DNA from: Actinomycetes bacterium
GTDB taxonomy: Bacteria; Actinomycetota; Acidimicrobiia; Acidimicrobiales; RAAP-2
DNA length: 5,518 bases
Direction of reading: 5' to 3'
Assembly: GCA_021849765.1 (NCBI GenBank)
Contig: JAJZSM010000114.1
Location: 1-5,518, forward strand
Both the position numbers and the translations under genes were made by a program. The notes under the pieces were generated by a model, which did no database searches, was not told the DNA's origin, and worked only from the letters and a program-made list of their open reading frames with translations. Each line of letters starts with the position of its first letter. Position 1 is the stretch's first letter. This document shows, in pieces, positions 1 through 5,518 of the stretch.

Positions 1-1
1 C

Positions 2-1390
2 CTGCGACCGCCGGTCACCGAGTGGCCGTTCTGGATCATCCAGGTCACCGTGCTGCTCATCGTCGGCGTGCACTACTTCGTGGACCTGCACCCCTCGTTG
101 ATCAACCAGTCGCTCCCCACCGGGGTCCCCGTGGCGATCCTGGTCATCCCCATCGGCTACGCGGCGCTGCGCTACGGCCTCGCCGGGTCGGCCGCCACCA
201 CGATCTGGACGCTCATCCTCTGGCTCCCTGACCTGACCCTCCCCCACGACGAGGGTCACGCCGGCGACGACCTCGTGAACTTCGCGATCATCATTCTCGT
301 CGCGATCATCTTCGGACGTCGTATCGAGACCGAACGGCTCACCCAACAACGCATCGACGAGGCCGCCGCGCGCACGCTCGCCATCGAGGCCGGTTACCGT
401 CGCCTCTTCGAGTCCAACCGCTCGCCGATAGTAGTGATCGACGATCACGGCGTCGTCACCGACGCCAACCCGGCGGCGGCGACGCTGCTCGGCGCCGCGG
501 TGGTCGGGCGTGCCATCACCGCCGTGCTCAACGACGACCTCGATATCGGCGCGCTGTCGGGTCGTGTCCTCTCCCTTGCCGACAGTCACGACTACCGCCT
601 CGACGTCGTCACCTTGCCATTGGACACGACCGCATCGCGTCGCCAAATCACCTTCGAGGACATCACCGAGGAGCGCAACGAGGAACGACGGGCGCGCCAG
701 TTCGCCCAACAGGTGATCCAGGTGGAGGAGGACCAGCGCCGTCGCCTCGCCCGTGAGCTGCACGACGAGCCACTCCAACTATTCCTGCACCTCGCGCGCC
801 GGCTCGAGACCCTCGGCAACGCGGCGGGCGTCCCCGAGACGGTCGTGGCCGGGCTCGCCGAGACACGCAACCAGGCGCTTGACGCCGCGGCGCGACTGCG
901 CTCACTCGCTCGCGACCTGCGCCCACCGGCGTTGGACCAGCTTGGACTCGTCGCGGCCCTCTCGAGCCTCGTCGCGGACATCGACGACGAGGGATCCGAG
1001 TCGACCCACCTCAACGTGCAGGGCTCGCCGACACGGCTCTCGTCGGACGTCGAACTCGGGGCCTTTCGTATCGTTCAGGAATCGTTGCGCAACGCCCAGC
1101 GCCACGCCAACGCCCACCACCTGCGGGTGAACGTCGAGTTCCAGCAAGCGGCGCTGCACGTGACAGTCGTCGACGACGGGACCGGCTTCGACCAGCGCCG
1201 GGCCATCCGGTCCGACGGCGAGTCACCGTCGCTGGGCATCGTCGGCATGCGCGAGCGCGCGCGACTGCTCGGGGGCTCACTCACGGTGCAATCCACGGCG
1301 GGCGTGGGCACCGTCGTCGAGGCGACGCTCCCCTTCGAGCCCCAGCCCTCGGGCACCGTCGGAGCGGGGTCAGCGCCACGAGTATCGTGA
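2..1390 (+). CDS. Membrane sensor histidine kinase, HisKA_3 (NarL-partner) type, 5' partial
   Basis: The frame is open from the window edge, so the true start lies upstream; 462 residues are visible and the GTG at 50 is probably internal. The first roughly 90 residues hold about four hydrophobic segments, with an IPIGYAALRYGLAG stretch typical of small multi-pass sensor modules. A helical linker follows, then a PAS-like domain (nt ~400-670; YRRLFE, VVIDDHGVVTDANPAA). The dimerisation domain has RELHDEPLQ, and its phospho-acceptor His is encoded at 761-763. The ATPase domain shows the N box (ESLRNAQRHA, Asn at 1091-1093), VVDDGTGFD, and GIVGMRERARLLGG near the end. By family knowledge it autophosphorylates and passes phosphate to a LuxR/NarL-type response regulator at the inner membrane face. 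No regulator is visible here; it may lie upstream. The ligand is unknown. The thiolase gene follows 34 bases downstream on the same strand. Confidence 0.93.
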   Translation: MRPPVTEWPFWIIQVTVLLIVGVHYFVDLHPSLINQSLPTGVPVAILVIPIGYAALRYGLAGSAATTIWTLILWLPDLTLPHDEGHAGDDLVNFAIIILVAIIFGRRIETERLTQQRIDEAAARTLAIEAGYRRLFESNRSPIVVIDDHGVVTDANPAAATLLGAAVVGRAITAVLNDDLDIGALSGRVLSLADSHDYRLDVVTLPLDTTASRRQITFEDITEERNEERRARQFAQQVIQVEEDQRRRLARELHDEPLQLFLHLARRLETLGNAAGVPETVVAGLAETRNQALDAAARLRSLARDLRPPALDQLGLVAALSSLVADIDDEGSESTHLNVQGSPTRLSSDVELGAFRIVQESLRNAQRHANAHHLRVNVEFQQAALHVTVVDDGTGFDQRRAIRSDGESPSLGIVGMRERARLLGGSLTVQSTAGVGTVVEATLPFEPQPSGTVGAGSAPRVS

Positions 1391-1412
1391 CCATTAGTCA
1401 CCGTTTTCAATG

Positions 1413-1420
1413 AGGGAGGA
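1413..1420 (+). promoter_or_regulatory. Ribosome binding site of the thiolase gene
   Basis: AGGGAGGA, containing a full GGAGG core, ends four bases before the ATG at 1425. This decides the start. The in-frame ATG at 1410 overlaps the site and has no Shine-Dalgarno of its own, and starting there would add five residues (MREDH) ahead of the conserved thiolase N-terminus. Confidence 0.85.
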
Positions 1421-1424
1421 CCAC

Positions 1425-2603
1425 ATGTCCCGAAGCGTTATCGTCGCCGGTGCGCGCACCGCCATCGCCAAACTCGCAGGCGGCTTCGCCACCCTGAGTG
1501 CCCAGGACCTCGGCGGTGCCGCGATCAAGGGCGTGCTCGAGCGCTCGGGCGTGGATCCCGCGACCGTCGACGCCGTGCTGATGGGTCAGGTCATCCAGGC
1601 TGGCCAGGGCCAGATCACCGCTCGCCAGGCGGCGGTGAAGGGCGGTATCCCGATGACCGTCCACGCGACGACGATCAACAAGGTGTGCCTGTCGGGTCTC
1701 CAGACGATCTACCTCGCCGACCTGATGATCCGCGCCGGTGAGGCCGACATCATCATCGCCGGCGGCATGGAGTCGATGACCAACGCGCCGTATCTCTTGC
1801 CCGGCGCACGCGCCGGCTACCGCATCGGCGACCAGAACGTGGTCGACTCGATGATGTTCGACGGACTGACCTGCGCCTTCGACCAGTGCGCGATGGGACT
1901 CGCCACCGAGCGCTACAACGCCGGACGTATCTCGCGGGCCCGTCAGGACGAGTTCTCCGCGCGCAGCCACCAGTTGGCCGCGGCGGCAATTGCGGCCGGT
2001 CGTTTCGCCGAGGAGATCGTGCCCGTCGCCGTGCCCCAGCGCAAGGGCGACCCGCGCATCGTCGACACCGACGAGGGCGTGCGTGCTGAGACGACCGCGG
2101 AGTCACTGTCCAAACTGCGCGGTGCCTTCGAAAAGGACGGGACCATCACCGCCGGCAACGCCTCGCAGATCTCTGACGGCGCGGCCGCGGTGCTCGTGAT
2201 GTCGGCCGAACGTGCGGCCCAGCTCGGGCTCACGCCAATCGGCGAACTCGTGAGCTACGGCCAAGTCGCCGGTCCGGACCCGTCACTGTTGGCCCAGCCG
2301 TCCAACGCCATCGCCAAGGCCGCCGCCCGCGCTGGTCTCGACCCCAAGGGCATGGACCTCTACGAGATCAATGAGGCGTTCGCCGCCGTCGGTCTCGCCT
2401 CGTCAGACGACCTCGGTCTGGACGAGTCCAAGGTCAACGTCAACGGTGGCGCGATCGCGCTCGGCCACCCGGTCGGCATGTCCGGGACACGTCTCGCTCT
2501 CTCGGCGCTCATGGAGCTCCGTCGACGCGGTGGCGGCATGGCCGCCGTCGCCCTGTGCGGCGGTGGTGGTCAGGGTGACGCTGCGATCCTGCGATCGCTG
2601 TAG
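1425..2603 (+). CDS. Acetyl-CoA acetyltransferase (thiolase, FadA4-like)
   Basis: A complete 392-residue thiolase, the usual length for the biosynthetic/degradative acetyl-CoA acetyltransferases. It condenses two acetyl-CoA to acetoacetyl-CoA or runs the reverse thiolysis, in the cytosol as a soluble oligomer. Visible motifs are the N-terminal VIVAGARTAIAKLAGGF, the nucleophile Cys88 in NKVCLSG, GGMESMTNAPYLLP, Asn316 in NEAFA, His348 in GGAIALGHPVGMSGTR, and the second catalytic Cys378 in ALCGGGGQGDA. The spacing of Cys88, His348 and Cys378 matches the classic family. Leu after the nucleophile Cys, where many relatives have Gly or Ala, is as I recall it in mycobacterial FadA4-type proteins, so it is not odd. 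Whether it serves beta-oxidation, ketone-body or butyrate-type metabolism, or polyhydroxyalkanoate precursor supply (as PhaA), cannot be told: no phaB, phaC or other fad gene is in the window. It may be read with the upstream kinase gene. Confidence 0.95.
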   Translation: MSRSVIVAGARTAIAKLAGGFATLSAQDLGGAAIKGVLERSGVDPATVDAVLMGQVIQAGQGQITARQAAVKGGIPMTVHATTINKVCLSGLQTIYLADLMIRAGEADIIIAGGMESMTNAPYLLPGARAGYRIGDQNVVDSMMFDGLTCAFDQCAMGLATERYNAGRISRARQDEFSARSHQLAAAAIAAGRFAEEIVPVAVPQRKGDPRIVDTDEGVRAETTAESLSKLRGAFEKDGTITAGNASQISDGAAAVLVMSAERAAQLGLTPIGELVSYGQVAGPDPSLLAQPSNAIAKAAARAGLDPKGMDLYEINEAFAAVGLASSDDLGLDESKVNVNGGAIALGHPVGMSGTRLALSALMELRRRGGGMAAVALCGGGGQGDAAILRSL

Positions 2604-2604
2604 T

Positions 2605-3117
2605 TCACGGGACGAAGCGCTCGACCACGTCGTAGTGGGCTAGCCCCACCGGGCGGTCGTCGGGCAGCGACAACACATAGGCACCGGCCAACGGGTAGTG
2701 GCCGTGGCGCAGGTCCTTCGGGGCGCTGCGCGCGAGACCGAGCACCAGTTCGAGGACCGTCGGGTTGTGCGCGACGACGAGCAACGACGTCGTGACGGGG
2801 TCGATCGCCGCGAGTTCGATCAAGGCGTCCTCGGCCGAGACGTCGCGCGCGCCGTTGTAGATCAGGCCACTGAACTCGTGGTGCGCGACGAAGCCCGTCC
2901 CGTCAAAGGCGAGCGCGAAGGTCTCGCGAGTTCGAGCGGCCGAACTGACGAGCGCGGTAGTAGGCCCGTAGGCGCCGAGAGAGTTGGGGTCACTCGCCCA
3001 CGCTCGTAACACGGCGCATTGGTCGCGGCCGCGTTCGGCGAGCACACGGTCGATGTCTCGACCACCCGGCTCACCGGGGACGGCCTTGGCGTGACGCACA
3101 ACGGTCAGATAGCGCAC
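2605..3117 (-). CDS. SixA-like histidine phosphatase family protein
   Basis: A 170-residue protein of the histidine phosphatase (phosphoglycerate mutase-like) superfamily, close in size to SixA. The signature Arg8-His9 sits in LTVVRHAKA. The second arginine is Arg62 in SSAARTRET, and the second catalytic histidine is His117 in VVAHNPT. By family knowledge His9 becomes phosphorylated during removal of phosphate from the substrate. E. coli SixA acts on phosphohistidine proteins, but the substrate here is unknown. I chose the GTG at 3117 because family members start a few residues before the first beta strand and RH motif. An in-frame GTG at 3171 would add 18 residues (188 in all), and neither start has a clear Shine-Dalgarno. 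It lies 67 bases after recR on the same strand, so co-transcription is plausible. Its stop is one base from the thiolase stop, tail to tail. Confidence 0.88.
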   Translation of the reverse strand: MRYLTVVRHAKAVPGEPGGRDIDRVLAERGRDQCAVLRAWASDPNSLGAYGPTTALVSSAARTRETFALAFDGTGFVAHHEFSGLIYNGARDVSAEDALIELAAIDPVTTSLLVVAHNPTVLELVLGLARSAPKDLRHGHYPLAGAYVLSLPDDRPVGLAHYDVVERFVP

Positions 3118-3184
3118 ACCACCAGTCTGTCGGATGTTGGGGTCACCCGCTGAGCGCGTGCGACGGCCCACGATAATGCGTCGG

Positions 3185-3787
3185 CTAGTCGCCGAGTACG
3201 TGGCGGCCGTCGATCGCCCGGCCGAGCGTCAGGTCATCGGCGAACTCGAGGTCGCCGCCCACTGGCAGGCCACTCGCGGGCTGTGAGACGACGAGACCCG
3301 GGACCTTCAACAGACGGCTGAGGTACATAGCGGTGGCGTCACCCTCCACGTTGGAGTTGAAACACAGGATGACCTCCTTCACGGGACCGTTCAGGCGCTG
3401 GACCAGTTCTTGGATCCGGAGTCGATCGGGCGTGACGCCTTCGAGTGGATTGAGCACGCCGTGCAACACGTGATAGGTCCCGTGGAAGGCGCCCGAGCGT
3501 TCGACCGCGACGACGTCGGGCGGGCTCTCGACGACGCACACGATCGTCTGATCACGGCGCGTGTCGGCGCAGATCGGGCAGAGTCCGCCGACCTCGGCGA
3601 TGTTGCAACAGCGTTCACAGAAGGAGAGCTTGGACTTCATGTCATCGAGCGAACGGGCGAGACGAACCACGTCCTCGGCCGGCTGGCGCATGAGCCAGAA
3701 GGCGATGCGCTGGGCCGACTTCGGTCCGACTCCGGGAAAACGGCCGAGCTCGTCGACGACCGCCTGGAGCGGTGGCGGGTAGTTCAC
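3185..3787 (-). CDS. recR: Recombination mediator protein RecR
   Basis: A full-length 200-residue RecR, the ring-forming DNA clamp that works with RecO (and RecF) to load RecA on SSB-coated gaps during recombinational repair. The order of parts is canonical: helix-hairpin-helix with GRFPGVGPKSAQRIAF (residues 15-30), a zinc finger Cys57, Cys60, Cys70, Cys73, a TOPRIM domain starting VVESPPDVVAVE (85-96) with GTYHVLHGVLNPLEG, then SGLPVGGDLEFADDLTLGRA (172-191) near the C-terminus. It starts with GTG behind a strong ribosome binding site. It follows dnaX, the classic dnaX-recR linkage, but without a ybaB gene between. Two conserved stretches differ from the forms I know: CFNSNVEGDATA (142-153) where relatives read like ATNPTVEGEATA, and SQPASG (168-173) where a TRxAxG form is usual. 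The fold should be unaffected. Confidence 0.97.
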   Translation of the reverse strand: MNYPPPLQAVVDELGRFPGVGPKSAQRIAFWLMRQPAEDVVRLARSLDDMKSKLSFCERCCNIAEVGGLCPICADTRRDQTIVCVVESPPDVVAVERSGAFHGTYHVLHGVLNPLEGVTPDRLRIQELVQRLNGPVKEVILCFNSNVEGDATAMYLSRLLKVPGLVVSQPASGLPVGGDLEFADDLTLGRAIDGRHVLGD

Positions 3788-3792
3788 GAAAT

Positions 3793-3798
3793 CTCCTC
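3793..3798 (-). promoter_or_regulatory. Ribosome binding site of recR
   Basis: On the minus strand GAGGAG ends five bases before the recR GTG start at 3787, which is ideal spacing and fixes the start. In the overlapping -1 frame the same bases encode the Glu-Glu near the end of the dnaX tail reading frame, whose TGA overlaps the recR GTG (GTGA). That overlap is an arrangement typical of translational coupling. Confidence 0.8.
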
Positions 3799-3861
3799 GG
3801 CTCCGGGGAACATCTCGGTGATGAGATGATCGGCCACTGAATCGACCACCACGACCGGGTC

Positions 3862-3876
3862 ATCGTCATTGACGAT
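3862..3876. repeat. Perfect 15-base dyad just after the dnaX stop
   Basis: ATCGTCA-T-TGACGAT is a perfect inverted repeat of seven bases around one central base. In the minus-strand transcript it can fold as a six-pair stem with a three-base loop, beginning 11 bases after the dnaX TAG. No run of U follows, so it is not an intrinsic terminator. It lies inside the -1-frame tail (encoding part of VIVNDDD), so it may simply reflect codon content. It could also be a recoding or mRNA structure element, or a small operator-like dyad. Confidence 0.4.
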
Positions 3877-3887
3877 CACTTCCTCGT

Positions 3888-5474
3888 CTACCGGCGACGC
3901 GACCGCGTCGGGCTGGGCGCGGGCGACGTCGGCAGGGTGGCGTCAACCTCCCAGACCACGTCAACCGCAGCGTGGAACTCGTGCTCGAGGGCACCGCGCA
4001 GGCCCTGTTGGATCCGGTCGGTGTTCTGTCGCAACTCTTCGGTGGCCACCACGAGCACGAGTCGTGTGCCATCGAAAGACCGCACATGGGCGCTTCGCAA
4101 CAAGAGCTGTGCCGCGCGCGACGTGCGCGGCACCACCTTGGTGAGGAAACGTTCCCGCAGCGATTCGGGGTCTTCGTCTGGCACCACCCGGCTGTCAGAC
4201 GCCGGAGGAGCGGTCACCGCCGGCGACGGCGTCGGAATCGGCGGGGGTGGAGTCGCGGTCCGTGGCGCTGGTTCCCGCTTCACCGTTGTGGCCGCGCCGA
4301 TCGGTGGCAGTGATGGTGCGGGCGGCGGAGGGGGTGGGGTCGTGCGGTTGGCACCACGTTCCAGTCGCGTAAGCCGCTCATCGAGTGCCTCGATGGAGTG
4401 ATCGAGGTCGGGGCGGGCGAGGCGCACCAGCACGACCTCGAGGACGACGACCTTGTCGGGGGCACTCTTCATCTCGCGCATCGCACGCCCAACTGTCTCG
4501 AGGATCCGCACCGTTCGCGCGAGTCCAAGCCGGGTCCCCCAGTCGACGAGCCGCTGGCGGTCCGTGTCGACGGCGTCGGCGACGTCGGGGGCGACTTGGA
4601 GGAGGAAGACCTGGCGAACGTCACTCACGAAACTCTCGGCGACCTGTTCCGGGTCCCACCCCTCGCGCAGGAGCAGCGCCAACGAGCGAATTGCCGCGGC
4701 CGTGTCCCCGCGCTCGAGTGCGTCTAACAGGTCGTCGAATCGGGGCTGGGTGTCGACGAGCGAACCCGTCGCGATCAGCTGGTCGAGGGCGCTCAGCGCG
4801 TCGCGCGCGGAACCCCGTCCCAGCCGCACGGCGGCCTCGATCGTCCCCTCGTCGACGTCGAGGCCCGCGGCACCCTGGACATCGTGCAGCAAGGTCGACA
4901 GCGTGTCGCCGGCGATGAGTCGGAACTCGAGGTGCTGGGTCCTCGATCGGATCGTCGCCAGCACCTTGTGCGGATCGGTCGTCGCCAGCACGAACACCAC
5001 GTGCGACGGTGGTTCCTCGAGCGTCTTCAAGAGTGCTGCCGACGCCGACTTGGAGAGCTGGTGGACCTCGTCGACGATGTAGACCTTCCAGCGCCCCGGG
5101 GTCCCGTGCCACGCACCCGCGGTGATCTCACGAACGTCGTCGACGCCGTTGTTCGATGCGGCGTCGAGCTCCACGACGTCAAGGGACGACCCTTTGGTGA
5201 TGGCGACGCAACTCGCGCACTCGTTGCACGCGTCGCCATCGAGGGGATGCTCACAGTTCAACGCCTTCGCCAAGATGCGAGCGGTCGTCGTCTTGCCGGT
5301 GCCGCGCGGTCCCGAGAAGAGGTACGCGTGCACGATGCGGCCATTGCGCGTCGCCCCCTGCAACGCCCGCACCACGTGGTCCTGGCCACGGAGCTCAGCG
5401 AATCGACCCGGTCGGAACCGCCGGTAGAGGGCGGTGACCCCGTCGAGCGAGGTGGGCGTTTTCGCGTCGGTCAT
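3888..5474 (-). CDS. dnaX: DNA polymerase III subunit gamma/tau (clamp loader ATPase)
   Basis: The motor subunit of the clamp loader, which opens and loads the beta sliding clamp on primed DNA. As annotated it has 528 residues. Seen in order: YRRFRPGRFAELRGQDHV (17-34); Walker A GPRGTGKT (55-62); zinc-binding Cys74, Cys83, Cys86, Cys89; Walker B VYIVDEVH (131-138); sensor 1 ATTDPH (164-169); SRT with the arginine finger Arg178; sensor 2 GSARDAL with Arg224. A helical collar region runs to about residue 360. Two proline-rich linkers (380-392, 409-424) follow, then a tau-type C-terminal domain (about 435-511). I chose the ATG at 5474 over the TTG at 5480 because the latter overlaps the likely promoter-to-start spacing. 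The end is suspect: the last residues (TRSRRR) look off-frame, and the -1 frame continues to recR. If that tail is real the protein has about 560 residues. It is the first gene of the dnaX-recR block. Confidence 0.96.
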   Translation of the reverse strand: MTDAKTPTSLDGVTALYRRFRPGRFAELRGQDHVVRALQGATRNGRIVHAYLFSGPRGTGKTTTARILAKALNCEHPLDGDACNECASCVAITKGSSLDVVELDAASNNGVDDVREITAGAWHGTPGRWKVYIVDEVHQLSKSASAALLKTLEEPPSHVVFVLATTDPHKVLATIRSRTQHLEFRLIAGDTLSTLLHDVQGAAGLDVDEGTIEAAVRLGRGSARDALSALDQLIATGSLVDTQPRFDDLLDALERGDTAAAIRSLALLLREGWDPEQVAESFVSDVRQVFLLQVAPDVADAVDTDRQRLVDWGTRLGLARTVRILETVGRAMREMKSAPDKVVVLEVVLVRLARPDLDHSIEALDERLTRLERGANRTTPPPPPPAPSLPPIGAATTVKREPAPRTATPPPPIPTPSPAVTAPPASDSRVVPDEDPESLRERFLTKVVPRTSRAAQLLLRSAHVRSFDGTRLVLVVATEELRQNTDRIQQGLRGALEHEFHAAVDVVWEVDATLPTSPAPSPTRSRRR

Positions 5475-5486
5475 TCCCAAATGCTA
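5475..5486 (-). promoter_or_regulatory. Putative leaderless promoter of dnaX (-10 element)
   Basis: On the minus strand TAGCAT (5486-5481) fits the TANNNT form of an actinobacterial -10 box. It is followed by six bases (TTGGGA) and then the dnaX ATG at 5474. A start of transcription about seven bases after the -10 box would fall on the A of that ATG, giving a leaderless mRNA, which agrees with the lack of a properly spaced Shine-Dalgarno. No convincing -35 box is seen; a TTGGAC at 5515-5510 is too far away (23-base spacer). The remaining bases to 5518 show nothing else I can support. Confidence 0.45.
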
Positions 5487-5518
5487 ATGGGGGCCTGTTC
5501 GAGGCCGGAGTCCAAAGC

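Larger units (their letters stand above)
3784..3942 (-). other. Open -1-frame continuation of dnaX reaching the recR start (probable displaced C-terminus)
   Basis: This stretch is open for 52 codons between an upstream TGA (3945-3943) and a TGA at 3786-3784 that overlaps the recR GTG. It lies in the -1 frame relative to dnaX. It reads through a linker (PDAVASPVDEE, then VIVNDDDPVVVV) into DSVADHLITEMFPGAEEIS. Most third codon positions are G or C, as in real genes here. By contrast the dnaX frame ends in TRSRRR, as off-frame reading of GC-rich DNA often does. From family knowledge, actinobacterial DnaX proteins commonly end with an acidic linker and a short helix of the form A-x-x-LL-x-x-x-LGA, which this resembles loosely. 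A separate 31-residue protein from the GTG at 3879 is possible, but its Shine-Dalgarno (GAGGA) lies almost on the start. I infer a one-base displacement, by mutation, assembly error or recoding. Confidence 0.55.

Noticed and set aside
1407..1970. A 187-residue open frame antisense to the thiolase gene
   Set aside because: It is an uninterrupted mirror frame of a strongly conserved gene in GC-rich DNA. Its protein is low in complexity (rich in His, Asp, Gly and Arg) and shows no recognisable domain.
3173..3178. CATTAT on the minus strand as a -10 box for the SixA-like gene
   Set aside because: It matches four of six consensus bases but has no -35 at the right distance, and it would not place a start on either candidate GTG.
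3181..3195. Inverted repeat TCGGC-TAGTC-GCCGA at the recR stop, as a terminator
   Set aside because: Only five pairs with a five-base loop and no T tract on either strand.
3811..3828. Inverted repeat CATCTC-GGTGAT-GAGATG upstream of recR
   Set aside because: A weak six-pair stem inside the likely coding tail, with no T tract and too far from the frame-change interval to stimulate it.
3410..3829. A 139-residue plus-strand frame over recR
   Set aside because: It is a shadow of recR on the opposite strand, has no family resemblance, and runs across the dnaX-recR junction without its own promoter or ribosome site.
3891..3942. A canonical -1 slippery heptamer to explain the dnaX frame change
   Set aside because: I read the interval codon by codon and found only isolated CCC runs, with no X-XXY-YYZ match and no homopolymer of six or more. 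Programmed slippage is therefore not supported by a known motif.
4385..4918. A 177-residue plus-strand frame over dnaX
   Set aside because: An arginine/glycine/proline-rich composition typical of off-frame reading, lying opposite conserved dnaX sequence.

Overview
This is a GC-rich window holding ordinary chromosomal genes. Two genes point right (a sensor kinase and a thiolase) and three point left (a dnaX, recR and SixA-type block). The high GC, the frequent GTG starts, a thiolase with the NKVCLSG active-site variant familiar from actinobacterial FadA4-type enzymes, and a DnaX with an SRT rather than SRC motif all suggest an actinobacterium. The class Acidimicrobiia is my guess, by inference only. 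I see no mobile element, CRISPR array, tRNA, rRNA or phage gene.

Left part, plus strand. Bases 2-1390 hold the 3' end of a membrane sensor histidine kinase: membrane segments, PAS, HisKA_3 and HATPase. It runs in from beyond the window edge. After 34 bases comes a complete acetyl-CoA acetyltransferase (1425-2603) with a good ribosome binding site and all catalytic residues. The thiolase stop lies one base from the stop of the first leftward gene, so the two gene sets converge with no intergenic room.

Right part, minus strand, in transcription order: dnaX (DNA polymerase III gamma/tau, from 5474), recR (from 3787) and a SixA-like histidine phosphatase (from 3117 or 3171). dnaX appears to have a leaderless-type promoter at the right edge. 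dnaX and recR form the familiar replication/repair pair, but the ybaB/ebfC gene that commonly sits between them is absent.

The most interesting spot is the dnaX-recR junction. The dnaX reading frame ends at 3888 in an arginine-rich tail that looks like off-frame reading. The -1 frame is open across the same place (3942-3784). It encodes an acidic, valine-rich linker and a short hydrophobic/acidic end, and stops in a GTGA overlap with the recR start. This suggests a dnaX C-terminus displaced by one base, through an indel, an assembly error or recoding. The sequence alone does not show a canonical slippery heptamer. No wholly new system is evident in this window.
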